Program-made: the position numbers and the translations under genes
Source of the DNA: an uncultured OM182 clade bacterium
Lineage (GTDB): Bacteria > Pseudomonadota > Gammaproteobacteria > Pseudomonadales > Azotimanducaceae
Direction of reading: 5' to 3'
Assembly: GCA_905182025.1 (NCBI GenBank)
Contig: CAJJAA010000005.1
Location: 1 to 44,547 of the forward strand
DNA: 44,547 nucleotides
Shown: in pieces, positions 8,395 through 21,979 of the stretch
Position numbering within the stretch: position 1 is the first letter of the stretch
How the letters are laid out: every line of letters begins with the position of its first letter
The notes under the pieces: model-generated
Seen by the model: only the letters and a program-made list of their open reading frames with translations
Database searches by the model: none
Told to the model about the DNA's origin: nothing

Positions 8395-9276
8395 CTACTC
8401 GATACCCGAGCCTTGTGACATTGGCAGGCTTTCATCCGCCACCCACTCGCTCATTGAACCATCATAAACAGCAATATCTTTATGCCCGACCAATTTGAGC
8501 GCGAGGGCGTCAATTGTCGCTGAAATGCCACCACCGCAATAGGCAATCACTTTAGGTTTTTGCAAGATGCCCTGCTGAGAAAAGACCTCATTGAGTTGTT
8601 CGGCATTTCGAAAGCAGCCGTCCTGCAGTACGTCATCGTAAAAGACATTTTGGCTGCCTTTGATATGCCCTTTGCGACCATAGCTCATCTTTGCGTCACC
8701 ACTGTGGACATCGGGTGCAAGCGCATTGATGGTACAAATGTCACCATCGCCGATGGCCGCAAGCACCTGTGATTTGTCAGCCCACACCTTGTTATCAAAA
8801 TCGACCTCAAAATCCCCCTGCGCAACATCGGCCTTATCGGTTGTGACAGCACGGTTTTCAGTCAACCATTTCGCAATACCACCATCGAGCACGGCAACCT
8901 TCTTGTGGCCACAGGAATGTAGCATCCACCAGGCTCTGGTTGCCCACATCATATGACCACTGCTGTAGATGACAATTTCACTCTCATTATCAATGCCCAA
9001 CTGACGATAACTTTGCTGCAGTTGGTCAGCCGTCGGTAACGTGAAGCCGAAACCGCTGCTGGTGTCCGCCAGATCGACCATCAAATCCATAAAGTTTGCG
9101 GTCGGAATGTGACCCTTGTCGTAGTCTGCTAATCCAGAAATTGCCTTGTAGCCTGTTTCTGCAGGAACAAGACTCACCGTCGCATCAAAAACGGATAAGC
9201 CTTGATCCCCTGCTGCAATTTTTGCCGCCAGGCTATCTGTTGAAATCAAGTATTCAGGATGGGCATATGTCTTCAC
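8395..9276 (-). CDS. Sulfurtransferase (two-domain rhodanese, COG2897 type)
   Basis: A 293-residue protein with two rhodanese domains. The N-terminal domain has the CH2A-like segment SGLADYDKGHIPTANFMD (~47-64) and no catalytic Cys. The C-terminal domain has the active loop YCGGGISAT with Cys247 as the sulfur carrier. It transfers sulfane sulfur from thiosulfate or 3-mercaptopyruvate to cyanide, thiols or a protein. The loop CGGGIS differs from the CGSGVT of E. coli SseA, so the donor is uncertain. The start is GTG at 9276 preceded by AGAGGT. It is divergent from the MFS gene. Members of this COG occur as selenoproteins in some marine bacteria; here the codon is ordinary Cys. Confidence 0.92.
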   Translation of the reverse strand: MKTYAHPEYLISTDSLAAKIAAGDQGLSVFDATVSLVPAETGYKAISGLADYDKGHIPTANFMDLMVDLADTSSGFGFTLPTADQLQQSYRQLGIDNESEIVIYSSGHMMWATRAWWMLHSCGHKKVAVLDGGIAKWLTENRAVTTDKADVAQGDFEVDFDNKVWADKSQVLAAIGDGDICTINALAPDVHSGDAKMSYGRKGHIKGSQNVFYDDVLQDGCFRNAEQLNEVFSQQGILQKPKVIAYCGGGISATIDALALKLVGHKDIAVYDGSMSEWVADESLPMSQGSGIE

Positions 9277-9464
9277 GATTCACCTCTTTATTGTCGATTA
9301 TTGGCTATGTATCTTGCTTGCTTGCTCACCATAGCGTTTGTTTTGTGCCTGTGCAGTGCTTCTGTTTGCGCGCCTCAATAAGCCATGTTGATAATACGTC
9401 AACTACGTATTCATGAGTTCTATCGGTTACACTGCGCCGCCTATGACGCCGACCGAATTTTCCG

Positions 9465-9515
9465 ATCTGAACGCTAACCGGGTGACCAATATAACTCAAA
9501 CCCGTTAGATCAGAT
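9465..9515. promoter_or_regulatory. Long imperfect inverted repeat in the rhodanese/MFS divergent promoter region
   Basis: atctga-acg-ctaaccgggt is mirrored by acccgttag-a-tcagat with a 16-base loop, giving two stacked stems of 6 and 9 pairs. It lies 46 bases upstream of the MFS start in the 284-base divergent gap. It could be an operator for an unseen regulator or an RNA hairpin in the MFS leader. There is no T tract, so a simple terminator is unlikely. Confidence 0.4.
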
Positions 9516-9560
9516 TGAACCTATGACTGAACTTATCACCTAACGTACCTAAGAAAAACT

Positions 9561-10760
9561 GTGCAGGACTTTCCTTTAAAATACGCCAAGCGAACCCTCT
9601 TAGCCTCTCTTGTGATTGTGGGTATGGGTTTCTCCGTTTTGTTCCCTATTCTGTCGCCCATGGGCAGAGAAATGGGCCTTACAGAATTCCAGATAACCAG
9701 CATTATTGCTGCTTCGTCGCTCATGGTCTTTATATCAGCACCTATCTGGGGAAGGTTGAGTGATGTCTGGGGACGCAAACGCGTCATGCTAATCGGTCTA
9801 TTTGGCTTCACTCTCGGCACCGTCATCTTCAATACGGTACTAACTGCCGGTCTTAATGGCTGGCTGATTGGCATGCCTTTATACCTTACGCTGATCGCCG
9901 CGCGCCTACTTCATGCCGGTATGATGTCAGCCACCATGCCGGCATCAACGGCCTATATGGCCGATATCACTGACCTCAGCAATCGAACCAAAGGCATGGG
10001 CGCAACCGGCGCAGCGAACAATCTCGGCTCAATCATCGGACCTGCCATGGCGGGATTGGCGGTGATCAGTTTATTGACCCCGCTTTGGATGATGGCAGTT
10101 CTGGCATTTCTAAACGGCTTGTTCATTCTGAAATTCCTGCCTGAACCACCCAAGCAACTGGTGGCGCGTAAACGACCACGCATGCGGTATACCGACCCCA
10201 GAATCATGCCGTTTATCGTTGTCGGTGTTTTGATGTTTATGGGTTTTGCGTTAGTTCAACAAACTATGGGGTTCAGGTTTCAGGATGCGCTGGGTTTATC
10301 CGCTGGGGAAACGGCTCGAAGCTTTGGTTTCGCGATGATGTTATCCGCTGGATGTTCACTTATCGCGCAAGGCCTTATCGTGCAACGTTTAGAATTAGCG
10401 CCCTTCACCTTACTGAAGCTGGCCATCCCACTGCTGATCGTTGCGTTCACATTAATGGCACTGTACGAAACGCTTTTCATGTTAACCGTCGCCATGATGA
10501 TTCTCGGCTTCGGCATGGGTTTAGCCGGACCCGGCTTCATGGCCGGCGCCTCATTGGCAGTATCATCGGAAGAACAAGGTGCAGTTGCTGGCGTGGCGGG
10601 GTCCTGTGGGCCACTCGGCTTTACGATTGGGCCGTTGATTGGCGGCTTTATGTACCAGATTGACCCGGTCATGCCTTATTACTTTGCCGCAGGTGTCTAC
10701 TGCGTACTATTGATTTTCATGCAGTGGATTGGCAAAAAAGTCACTGTCCACGAAGATTAA
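9561..10760 (+). CDS. MFS transporter, drug:H+ antiporter-like
   Basis: A 399-residue inner-membrane protein with about 12 hydrophobic helices. The MFS motif A after TM2 is clear: GRLSDVWGRKRVML (~69-82). A second, weaker motif is seen in the central loop after TM6 (ARKRPRMRYTDPRI). The general pattern (GPAMAGLAV in TM5, a large loop after TM6) resembles the TetA/multidrug efflux group. Substrate cannot be told. The start is GTG at 9561; the ribosome site is weak. It is divergent from the rhodanese and convergent with the galactoside operon. Confidence 0.9.
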   Translation: MQDFPLKYAKRTLLASLVIVGMGFSVLFPILSPMGREMGLTEFQITSIIAASSLMVFISAPIWGRLSDVWGRKRVMLIGLFGFTLGTVIFNTVLTAGLNGWLIGMPLYLTLIAARLLHAGMMSATMPASTAYMADITDLSNRTKGMGATGAANNLGSIIGPAMAGLAVISLLTPLWMMAVLAFLNGLFILKFLPEPPKQLVARKRPRMRYTDPRIMPFIVVGVLMFMGFALVQQTMGFRFQDALGLSAGETARSFGFAMMLSAGCSLIAQGLIVQRLELAPFTLLKLAIPLLIVAFTLMALYETLFMLTVAMMILGFGMGLAGPGFMAGASLAVSSEEQGAVAGVAGSCGPLGFTIGPLIGGFMYQIDPVMPYYFAAGVYCVLLIFMQWIGKKVTVHED

Positions 10761-10907
10761 TCGAGTGCATTGGTCGATGAAACATTGCGCGAGCTACAAA
10801 GCCCCTTCGCCACCTACAAATGCCTAAACATCGCTGCGCGTGACGATTCGGGGCGACATTAGTAACCGCGCAACAATAGTTTCATCAAACCACTAATAAA
10901 AAAGACG

Positions 10908-12308
10908 TTAGGTTAAGCCCGTCTCAGATGATGCATTGCCTTTCATCTGCATTAAAGAAATGTTTTCCTCGACCTCTTCTCGCAGGCTGCCGTTCAAACG
11001 ATAGTACGCCTTGTAAACCCAGACACTGATGGCAATAAAGATGATGGGCGAGCCGATCATCAAAGCTCTGAGTCCAAAGATAGTCTCTTCGCTTTGTTCA
11101 ACATTAGGTACATAGCCAATAAAGGTTAAGCCCATGCCAATGAAGAAACCTGCAAAAGCACCGGCAAACTTCACCAACATAGTTTGCACAGAGAAAATAA
11201 TACTCTCGCTTCGTTGTCCGGAACGATAATGCCCGTAGTCAACAACGTCGGCCAACATGACAGTACCTAGGCCATTACCAATACCTGTACCAAACCTAAG
11301 CGCTGCACCTGCCAGACCTGCAAGCCAGACACTTTCCGGCGAGAAAATTCCCGTCACAAACAGAATCAAACAAGCCAGGGCTGGGAAGAAGGCCGCCACG
11401 TACCACATCAAATGGCGAGGTAAATATCGACACAACCACGGGAAGATCAACACACCTGCAATCTCTGCGGCACCGGATACGGCGGCAAATATAGGAAAAA
11501 GGTCGCCCCTGCCAATCGCGTAGGTGAAATAATAGATAGCAAAACCACCCACCAAGTGCGCCGCCATGCTGAAAGTAAGAATACTACCAATTAGCGCCTT
11601 TAGCTGATCGTTAGAAAAGATGATGTTTTTGACATCCGCTAACGTAAACTTTTGAACCTGATTACCCAACACAACTTTTTCTTTAACTTTAAAGAAGGTA
11701 ATAAGGCCACTGAGAATAAAGCTAATAACGACAAGTACCGAGAGCAAAAAGAACCCTTTGCCTTGATCCCCATCACCTAATTCAGCAACCAGATACAATC
11801 CTGTGCCACCCATGATCAGGCCCGCGATGCTCGCGAATGTTCGTGGCCAGACGACGAGCTTTTCTCGCTCGACACGCCGCGCAGAAAGCGCAGGAATCAT
11901 TGACCAAAATGGGATATCCATAATCGTATAAGTCACACCCCAAAGAATGTAAGTCAATGCTGCGTAGACATAAAGGGTGGTGCCGGTGAACGAGTGCGTG
12001 TAGAAAACGGCAAGCAATGCAAATGAGTTAACGATTGTGCCAATCAATATCCAGGGTCGAAATTTACCGAACTTTGAACGCGTGTTATCGACGATCATGC
12101 CCATTATAGGATCGGTAAAGGCATCGATGGCTCTAGCAACTAAAAATAATGTACCGACAAAGGCAGCAGAAATACCCGCAACATCAGTGTAATAGAACAT
12201 CAGGAAGGTCGCAGTAATCGAATACGCGAAATCCTTGCCCAAAGCCCCCAAACCATAGGACACCTTGGTACCTAATAGGATTTTGTCTTCCACTCTCTGC
12301 TCGGACAT
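10908..12308 (-). CDS. GPH-family sugar:cation symporter (MelB/LacS-like), probably galactoside importer
   Basis: An inner-membrane symporter of 466 residues and about 12 helices of the glycoside-pentoside-hexuronide family. The N-terminal signature is present: YGLGALGKDFAYS, then FYYTDVAGIS, and DAFTDPIMGMIVDNTRSKFG (~64-83) with the conserved Asp pair expected for cation and sugar binding in MelB. ATG at 12308 is preferred over GTG at 12317 because GGAG lies 8 bases before it. It follows lacZ by about 80 bases in the galT-galK-lacZ operon, so the likely substrate is lactose or another beta-galactoside. This is inference from context. Confidence 0.92.
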   Translation of the reverse strand: MSEQRVEDKILLGTKVSYGLGALGKDFAYSITATFLMFYYTDVAGISAAFVGTLFLVARAIDAFTDPIMGMIVDNTRSKFGKFRPWILIGTIVNSFALLAVFYTHSFTGTTLYVYAALTYILWGVTYTIMDIPFWSMIPALSARRVEREKLVVWPRTFASIAGLIMGGTGLYLVAELGDGDQGKGFFLLSVLVVISFILSGLITFFKVKEKVVLGNQVQKFTLADVKNIIFSNDQLKALIGSILTFSMAAHLVGGFAIYYFTYAIGRGDLFPIFAAVSGAAEIAGVLIFPWLCRYLPRHLMWYVAAFFPALACLILFVTGIFSPESVWLAGLAGAALRFGTGIGNGLGTVMLADVVDYGHYRSGQRSESIIFSVQTMLVKFAGAFAGFFIGMGLTFIGYVPNVEQSEETIFGLRALMIGSPIIFIAISVWVYKAYYRLNGSLREEVEENISLMQMKGNASSETGLT

Positions 12309-12388
12309 TACTGTCACTCCGTGTCATCTTTATTATCGTTGTTTTTGATTCGCAATCGAGAGCGAAATGCCCTTAGTGCGGTTTAGGA

Positions 12389-16746
<4,358 letters not shown>

Positions 16747-16771
16747 TAGGGATCCCGCCTGATGCGAATGA

Positions 16772-17854
16772 TCACGCATCCTGACTTCTATGATCTTGAT
16801 CAAGATAATGCGTCGTTGATTGCTGCCTAAGTCTTTCAGCTGCTTGCTCAGGGGTCATATCCCTTTGCGATTCTGCCAGCATTTCATAACCCACCATAAA
16901 TTTCTTAACACTTGCCGACCTTAAAAGCGGTGGATAAAAATGACAGTGTAGCTGCCAGTGCGGCTCGGTTGTGTCCGCATTAGGCGCGCCATGCCAGCCC
17001 ATCGAATAGGGGAATGGCGTGTCAAAAAGATTGTCATAACGGACATTTAGCTCTTTTAGAATTTGCGCCAAACTCGCCTTTTCATCACGGCTTAGATCAG
17101 TCATGCGCGATACTGCGCGTTTGGGTAAAAGTAGCGTCTCAAACGGCCAGGTTGCCCACCACGGCACAACAACCAACCAGTCATCGTTACTACAAACAAC
17201 ACGGGTCTTTGCTGCAATCTCTTTGTGTGCATAGTCGACCAATAAAGAACAACCGTGTTGTGAATAATAAGCTCGTTGTTGATCGTCTTCTTCGCAAACC
17301 AGTGTCGGTAGTTTGTCACTTGCCCATAGTTGACCATGAGGGTGAGGGTTCGAGCTACCGTTGGCAGCACCCTTGTTCTCAAATATTTGAACCCAGCAAT
17401 ACGTTTCAGACAGTTCCTGGTATTGCTCACACCAAGTCTCTATAACACTGACGATGGCCTTTTCAGGCAGGCGGGACAATCCAAGATTATGTGATTCGGA
17501 AAAACAGATGACCCGACTGACGCCAGAGACAGTCTCGAATTGGAACAAGGGGTCGAGCTGTTCAACCGGTTCTTCAACCGATTGTTCAAACTGTGGCGAA
17601 TCTACCTGAAGCGCAGAAAAATCATTCTTAAATACATAGGCACCTTGGTAGTCTTTGTTGATATCGCCGTTGACACGTTTATTGCCAGGGCACAAATAGC
17701 AGTCTGGGTCATAAGCAGCAATACGCTCTTTTGTGGCGGGTTCCAATTGCCCCTGCCAGGGTCTTTTGGCACGATGTGGCGATACGAGAACCCAATCGCC
17801 CGTAAGAGGATTGAACCTGCGATGCGTATGCTCGGATAAATCAAAAGACGACAT
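16772..17854 (-). CDS. galT: Galactose-1-phosphate uridylyltransferase
   Basis: A 360-residue HIT-superfamily enzyme of the Leloir pathway that exchanges galactose-1-phosphate with UDP-glucose. The active site SNPHPHGQLWA (HPH, second His is the nucleophile) is plain. The zinc-site pair CYLCPGN (~52-58) and the N-terminal RRFNPLTGDWVLVSPHRAKRPW block match the family. It is the first gene of the operon galT-galK-lacZ-symporter. The 199 bases before it are shared with the divergent ppnP gene and should hold the operon promoter. No local LacI/GalR-type regulator gene is seen. Confidence 0.96.
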   Translation of the reverse strand: MSSFDLSEHTHRRFNPLTGDWVLVSPHRAKRPWQGQLEPATKERIAAYDPDCYLCPGNKRVNGDINKDYQGAYVFKNDFSALQVDSPQFEQSVEEPVEQLDPLFQFETVSGVSRVICFSESHNLGLSRLPEKAIVSVIETWCEQYQELSETYCWVQIFENKGAANGSSNPHPHGQLWASDKLPTLVCEEDDQQRAYYSQHGCSLLVDYAHKEIAAKTRVVCSNDDWLVVVPWWATWPFETLLLPKRAVSRMTDLSRDEKASLAQILKELNVRYDNLFDTPFPYSMGWHGAPNADTTEPHWQLHCHFYPPLLRSASVKKFMVGYEMLAESQRDMTPEQAAERLRQQSTTHYLDQDHRSQDA

Positions 17855-17974
17855 TGTTGCGCGTTATATCCCATTATTTTTTGATAACCGAGAGTAACCG
17901 TTTGGACTCAAATATTCACGCATCGACGCGTTAAGTTAATAAATCTTGGCGGTGTTCGAAGAGAGCTTGTCGAA

Positions 17975-17989
17975 TCGATACTTTATCGA
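17975..17989. promoter_or_regulatory. Short inverted repeat between galT and ppnP
   Basis: TCGATA-CTT-TATCGA is a perfect six-base inverted repeat with a three-base centre, located 65 bases before the ppnP start and 120 bases before galT. Size and place would suit a regulator site, but arms this short occur by chance, so it is only a candidate. Confidence 0.25.
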
Positions 17990-18053
17990 CTTCCTGCGAG
18001 GCTGTTACACTCGCGTGCCTCAAATCTACACTTTTAAATTATCAGGAAAAAAA

Positions 18054-18335
18054 ATGCTTCAGGTAAATGAATACTTCGATGGAAAAGTAAAATCTATCGC
18101 ACTGCAGACAGAAAGCTTACCGGCTACAATCGGTGTGATGAGCCTAGGCGAATATACGTTCGATACGAGTCAGCGAGAGACCATGCAGGTTGTCAGCGGC
18201 AAGCTCACCGTTCAGCTTCCCGGCGCTGATACTTGGCAAGATTTCAATGCAGGGGACAGCTTTGTGGTCGAGGCAAACCTCGCCTTCAACTTAAAAGTGA
18301 CTGTTGAAACTGCCTATCTGTGCACCTATGGCTAG
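18054..18335 (+). CDS. ppnP: Pyrimidine/purine nucleoside phosphorylase
   Basis: A 93-residue cupin-fold protein (formerly DUF1255) that phosphorolyses nucleosides to base and ribose-1-phosphate. It matches the family over its whole length: [15 protein letters not shown] at the start, [13 protein letters not shown] in the middle, the cupin-like Gly-Asp turn in [12 protein letters not shown], and AYLCTYG at the end. The frame is open about 100 bases further upstream, but ATG at 18054 fits the family length and has a CAGGAA site 6-7 bases before it. It is divergent from the galactose operon and convergent with the GST gene. Confidence 0.94.
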   Translation: MLQVNEYFDGKVKSIALQTESLPATIGVMSLGEYTFDTSQRETMQVVSGKLTVQLPGADTWQDFNAGDSFVVEANLAFNLKVTVETAYLCTYG

Positions 18336-18348
18336 CGTTTGCGGCTGC

Positions 18349-18954
18349 CTAGGCACCAACCTGCCGCAGACTTTGCTGACAAGCCGGTCTTGCATACATC
18401 CGATCGCGATAGGCCAAAAAGTTCGGCTTAATGGACATTTTGAAGCGTTCAGCCCAATTAAATGTATGCGCGAGTAGCACATCGGCCATCGAAAATTCAT
18501 CGCCAACGGCAAAATCGCGGCCCTGTAGTTTGAATTCTAGCGCCTGCTGCGCTTTATCAAACTCGAACATCGCTGTGTCGAACATGACTTCGTGCCGATA
18601 TTCTTCAGGCAGAGCAAAGCGATGTTTTCCAATGGTCCAAAGTGGCTGCTCTAGCTCCGTCATCACAAAGTAGCAAATATCATCGTACTGGGCTCGACGC
18701 TCAACGTCTGAGGGTATCAAGCTTGTGTGCTTGGACACGTTGCCTGCGTAGTTCACGATGGCTGCACTTTCGGACATGTGTAAGTCCCCGACTGTAAACG
18801 CCGGTACTTTTATATGAGGACTGACCTTTAAGAATGCGTCGCTGAGCGATGCTTTATCGATGCCTTGATACTCAAACGCTATGTTCGCTTCATTTAGCGC
18901 CCAAACACATCGAAAACTTCTCGATTGGCCATTTCCGTAAAGTATTGCTGTCAT
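18349..18954 (-). CDS. Glutathione S-transferase family protein
   Basis: 201 residues with the two GST domains. The N-terminal thioredoxin-like domain begins ILYGNGQSRSFRCVWALNEA; the catalytic Ser/Tyr/Cys region is GNGQSRS. The glutathione-binding cis-Pro/SES motif is seen as KVPAFTVGDLHMSESAAIVNYAG (first 20: KVPAFTVGDLHMSESAAIVN). The helical C-terminal domain includes the N-capping box-like GRDFAVGDEFSMADVLLAHT. ATG at 18954 is preferred over the more distant 18999 because it starts directly before the first beta strand. It should be cytosolic; its substrate is unknown. Confidence 0.9.
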   Translation of the reverse strand: MTAILYGNGQSRSFRCVWALNEANIAFEYQGIDKASLSDAFLKVSPHIKVPAFTVGDLHMSESAAIVNYAGNVSKHTSLIPSDVERRAQYDDICYFVMTELEQPLWTIGKHRFALPEEYRHEVMFDTAMFEFDKAQQALEFKLQGRDFAVGDEFSMADVLLAHTFNWAERFKMSIKPNFLAYRDRMYARPACQQSLRQVGA

Positions 18955-19253
18955 ATAAATCAACCTGCTTGAATGCGGGGGATATCGATTGCTCTTCACA
19001 GAACACCTGAAGAGCGAGACGCTATCATCAAACGCCTCGTCTCACCAGATCAGAATCACAACAGCCCTGAATAAGGCGGGTTCCACATTGCCTACAGCAC
19101 GCCAATCAAGCGTCGTCTTTGTAGCCGAAGTCGCTGTGACTGCAGGTAAAGTTATTGTGCGACAAGTTGAAAACAGCCACGTTAGTTTCCGCCATCGCGC
19201 AGCGCAAAAGCATACCAAAGCCAACTTCACACGCCAGCGCTGAGATTTGCCGC

Positions 19254-19850
19254 TTACGCCAATGCGGCTTGGACCTGCTGCTTAAGCTTCGGTAAAAGCT
19301 CGACTTCAAACCAGGGGTTGTTTTTTAGCCAGCGATTATTTCTTGGACTCGGGTGTGGCATAGGAAACACGTCGGGCGCAAACCGATGCCACTGTTTGAC
19401 CAGCGATGTAACCGACTGCTTCTTCTCATCAGGCAGGTGCCATTGCATCGCGTATTGGCCAATAACCAAGGTCAATTGAACCTGCTCCAACTGTGCTAGC
19501 AGTTTTGACCGCCAAGCCGTTGCACATTCCAAGCGCGGCGGTAAATCGCCGTTTTTACCCGTGCCTGGATAGCAGAAACCCATCGGTACGATCGCAATTT
19601 TGCGTGCATCATAGAATTGTTGTTTGTCGACGCCGAGCCAATCCCTAAGTCGATCACCACTAGGGTCATTGAAAGCAATACCACTGTTGTGCGCACGAAT
19701 ACCCGGCGCCTGGCCCACAATCAGTAATCGTGCTTGAGGATCGAACTGGATAACGGGATTCGCACCCATCGGTAGATGAGGCTCACAGATCTTGCAATCT
19801 CTGATCTGCTTTGCCAGCTGATCAACAACAACAAGCTTATCGTTAGACAT
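19254..19850 (-). CDS. Uracil-DNA glycosylase family protein with predicted Fe-S cluster
   Basis: A 198-residue protein of the COG1573-type uracil-DNA glycosylases, which remove uracil or damaged bases from DNA. Motif 1 is GQAPGIRAHNSGIAF (~47-61) and the C-terminal motif is PHPSPRNNRW (~163-172). Four cysteines (CKIC at ~18-21, then C-x15-C from GFCYPG to LECATA) have the arrangement of the 4Fe-4S ligands of family 4/5 enzymes. In place of the catalytic acidic residue of other families, motif 1 has GQAPG, so the precise class and base preference are open. No partner gene is next to it. Confidence 0.88.
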   Translation of the reverse strand: MSNDKLVVVDQLAKQIRDCKICEPHLPMGANPVIQFDPQARLLIVGQAPGIRAHNSGIAFNDPSGDRLRDWLGVDKQQFYDARKIAIVPMGFCYPGTGKNGDLPPRLECATAWRSKLLAQLEQVQLTLVIGQYAMQWHLPDEKKQSVTSLVKQWHRFAPDVFPMPHPSPRNNRWLKNNPWFEVELLPKLKQQVQAALA

Positions 19851-20219
19851 TTATAACATCCCTGAAGGCATCTTGATAAAACGCATGATTGCGTCAATAT
19901 CTATTGTACTGACAAAAACGGCCAGCTTCTTTACAAATACTATTACCGGACCTTTTTTGCGGACTTTTCTGCTTTTCTCCGGTCATGTCGCCTCCAGCTG
20001 GCCCATCACAACTAATCGAAACCATTCAACGCAACCATTCAACGTAACCAATGTCACTCGCAAAAGCAGTGATATTGGAATGATTCTACTGATTTAGAAT
20101 TTCATTATTGAAATACCTCGCATCCACAAATAGTTGGAATTCACCTAAGCTGACTTTTTGTTGTTGACTCGCTATGTTGACGTCAGGATACTGACTCAAA
20201 ACCCTTTAAGGCATGTAAT
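19851..20219. other. Divergent intergenic region with a 12-bp direct repeat
   Basis: About 370 bases between the glycosylase and YbjQ genes, which point away from each other. It holds two exact copies of aaccattcaacg at 20020-20031 and 20033-20044, a 13-base period, followed by a partial third (taacca). The spacing is a little over one helical turn, so it could bind a regulator, but there is no further support. No gene is recognised here. Confidence 0.45.
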
Positions 20220-20534
20220 GTGATCGTCAGCAATATTGAAATAATCCCGGGCAAACGCATAACCAAACATCTGGGTATGGTCCAAGGCAACACGGTTAGA
20301 ACCAAGCACCTTGGCCGAGACATCATGGCGGGTTTGAAAAACATCGTCGGCGGCGAGTTGGTAGGCTATACAGAACTGCTCAACGATGCTCGCCAAGAAG
20401 CCACCGACCGAATGATTGAGCAAGCAAAAAGCATTGGCGCCAACGCCGTACTGAATGTCCGCTTCTCAACCTCCTCGGTATCTGCAGGTGCTGCAGAGTT
20501 GTTTGTCTATGGTACAGCCGTGGTCGTCGACTAG
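20220..20534 (+). CDS. YbjQ/DUF74 family protein
   Basis: A 104-residue protein that matches the YbjQ family along its length: an N-terminal beta strand with PGKRITKHLGMVQGNTVR, the conserved RDIMAGLKNIVGGELVGYTE block (~38-57), then EATDRMIEQAKSIGANAVLN and a closing FVYGTAVVV. The family is a pentameric-type small fold of unknown function. The start is GTG at 20220 with AAGG nine bases before it; the overlapping ATG at 20218 is followed at once by a stop. It is the first gene of an operon with a second YbjQ copy (3 bases downstream) and an M48 protease. Confidence 0.9.
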   Translation: MIVSNIEIIPGKRITKHLGMVQGNTVRTKHLGRDIMAGLKNIVGGELVGYTELLNDARQEATDRMIEQAKSIGANAVLNVRFSTSSVSAGAAELFVYGTAVVVD

Positions 20535-20537
20535 GTC

Positions 20538-20978
20538 ATGATGGAACTTGTACCCCTTTTAGTGCTGACGATCATCGGTTACTTGTCCGGTTCGATCATT
20601 GAGCGTCGTCATTTCCGATCGATTCGGGAAAGGGAGTCCCAGCTTATCGGCATCCTCACTTTTAGTGCGAAACTTCCGCCCGCTGAAGACTTTGACAAGC
20701 AGTCAGTCTTGGTCACAGGCAACGTGGTGATCTCTGTCGACTATTTCAAGCATATCTCCGCTGCACTTCGGAACCTGATTGGCGGCCGCGTCGTCGCTTA
20801 CGAGACACTGATGGATCGCGCCCGCAGAGAAGCCATCTTGCGTATGAAAACCGATGCAAAGGAAAAAGGTGCCAGCCAAATATTTAATGTAAAGCTCGAA
20901 ACCTCGTCAATCTCAAAGGGTGGGGCGAATCAAATTGGATCCGTAGAGGTTTTCGCCTACGGCACCGGACTCATCTAA
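20538..20978 (+). CDS. Membrane-anchored YbjQ/DUF74 family protein
   Basis: 146 residues. An N-terminal hydrophobic helix (LVPLLVLTIIGYLSGSII, ~4-21) is followed by a basic stretch and a full YbjQ domain (TGNVVISVDYFKHISAALRN, GGRVVAYETLMDRARREA, GASQIFNVKLETSSI, VFAYGTGLI). It looks like a membrane-tethered paralogue of the gene just upstream, probably from a local duplication followed by addition of an anchor. It sits 3 bases after the first copy and 4 bases before the M48 protease gene, so the three are surely co-transcribed. Confidence 0.88.
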   Translation: MMELVPLLVLTIIGYLSGSIIERRHFRSIRERESQLIGILTFSAKLPPAEDFDKQSVLVTGNVVISVDYFKHISAALRNLIGGRVVAYETLMDRARREAILRMKTDAKEKGASQIFNVKLETSSISKGGANQIGSVEVFAYGTGLI

Positions 20979-20982
20979 GATT

Positions 20983-21843
20983 GTGGAGTATGAAAACCCA
21001 CAGATAGACGAAACAATTAATCTACCAGCCGGACATCCGCTTAAAGACTTTGCCATTTTACTCACCGGCGTCGCGGCCTTCGCACTCGCAACGTTCTACA
21101 TGCTCATCCTCTTGGCTGACTATGCGACCCGTTATATTCCCTTTTCATTCGAACAGACACTTATGGACCAACTCGAGCAGTTCTCTGCCCTTGAGCAGGT
21201 CATGGGCCAACCAGGTGACGAAGAAATTGAGCAATATCTGCAAGCCCTCGCGGACGAACTGGCGATTGCCCAACAACTCCCCGGCGACATGCCCATTACC
21301 GTTCACTATATTGAAACGCCAGAACTAAACGCCTACGCGACGCTCGGCGGCCATATTTACCTGTTCTCAGGATTACTCGCCAGCTGCGATGATGAGAACA
21401 CCTTGGCGATGATACTCAGCCATGAAATCGCCCACGTACACCATCGACACCCCATTGTCGCACTCGGTCGCGGTTTCACAATTGCCGTCGCAACGCTGAG
21501 TGTTGTAGGGGCATCCACTAGCGACATCAGCTATAAAGTGTTGAATTATTTTGGGCTTGCAACACAATTAAGTTTCAGCCGACAGCATGAATTAGAGGCT
21601 GATCACACCGCCCTTGAAACACTACAGCGACACTACGGTCATGTCGGCGGTGCCGACAGACTGTTTGAACTCATTGGCAATTCTGAGAAAAACCCCTTAA
21701 ATACACTTCTCAGTACCCACCCATTAACGCAACAGCGTCGTCAAAACGTCGTCGAATTTATTGACAACCACCCCGGCCACTCAACGCCTGAGATCAAACT
21801 ACCTAAATGGATCGAACAAAAACGACCCTCTGAAAATCACTAG
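20983..21843 (+). CDS. M48 family zinc metallopeptidase, membrane-anchored
   Basis: 286 residues. One N-terminal hydrophobic helix (FAILLTGVAAFALATFYMLI, ~23-42) is followed by a periplasmic or cytosolic M48 domain. The zinc motif is HEIAHVHHRH (HExxH at 147-151), and the downstream ELEAD (~203-207) gives the third ligand. The segment YATLGGHIYLFSGLLA is typical of the family and is close to the Oma1/BepA/LoiP type used in membrane-protein quality control. The start is GTG at 20983. Its tight operon with two YbjQ proteins suggests they act together at the membrane. Confidence 0.92.
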   Translation: MEYENPQIDETINLPAGHPLKDFAILLTGVAAFALATFYMLILLADYATRYIPFSFEQTLMDQLEQFSALEQVMGQPGDEEIEQYLQALADELAIAQQLPGDMPITVHYIETPELNAYATLGGHIYLFSGLLASCDDENTLAMILSHEIAHVHHRHPIVALGRGFTIAVATLSVVGASTSDISYKVLNYFGLATQLSFSRQHELEADHTALETLQRHYGHVGGADRLFELIGNSEKNPLNTLLSTHPLTQQRRQNVVEFIDNHPGHSTPEIKLPKWIEQKRPSENH

Positions 21844-21979
21844 TACCCAACGCGCATACTGATGAGGTATCTCGCGGTCGCGTAAAATGTCAAAGCCAAG
21901 CGGCTTTAGGCAAGAACGCCGTTACCGCTACTCAGCTGACAAGCAACGCACTCTGCTTCGTCGACGCTGGCAAGGGCAG

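Noticed and set aside
8536..8538. Rhodanese as a third selenoprotein
   Set aside because: The catalytic codon in YCGGGIS is TGC, not TGA; this is the Cys form.
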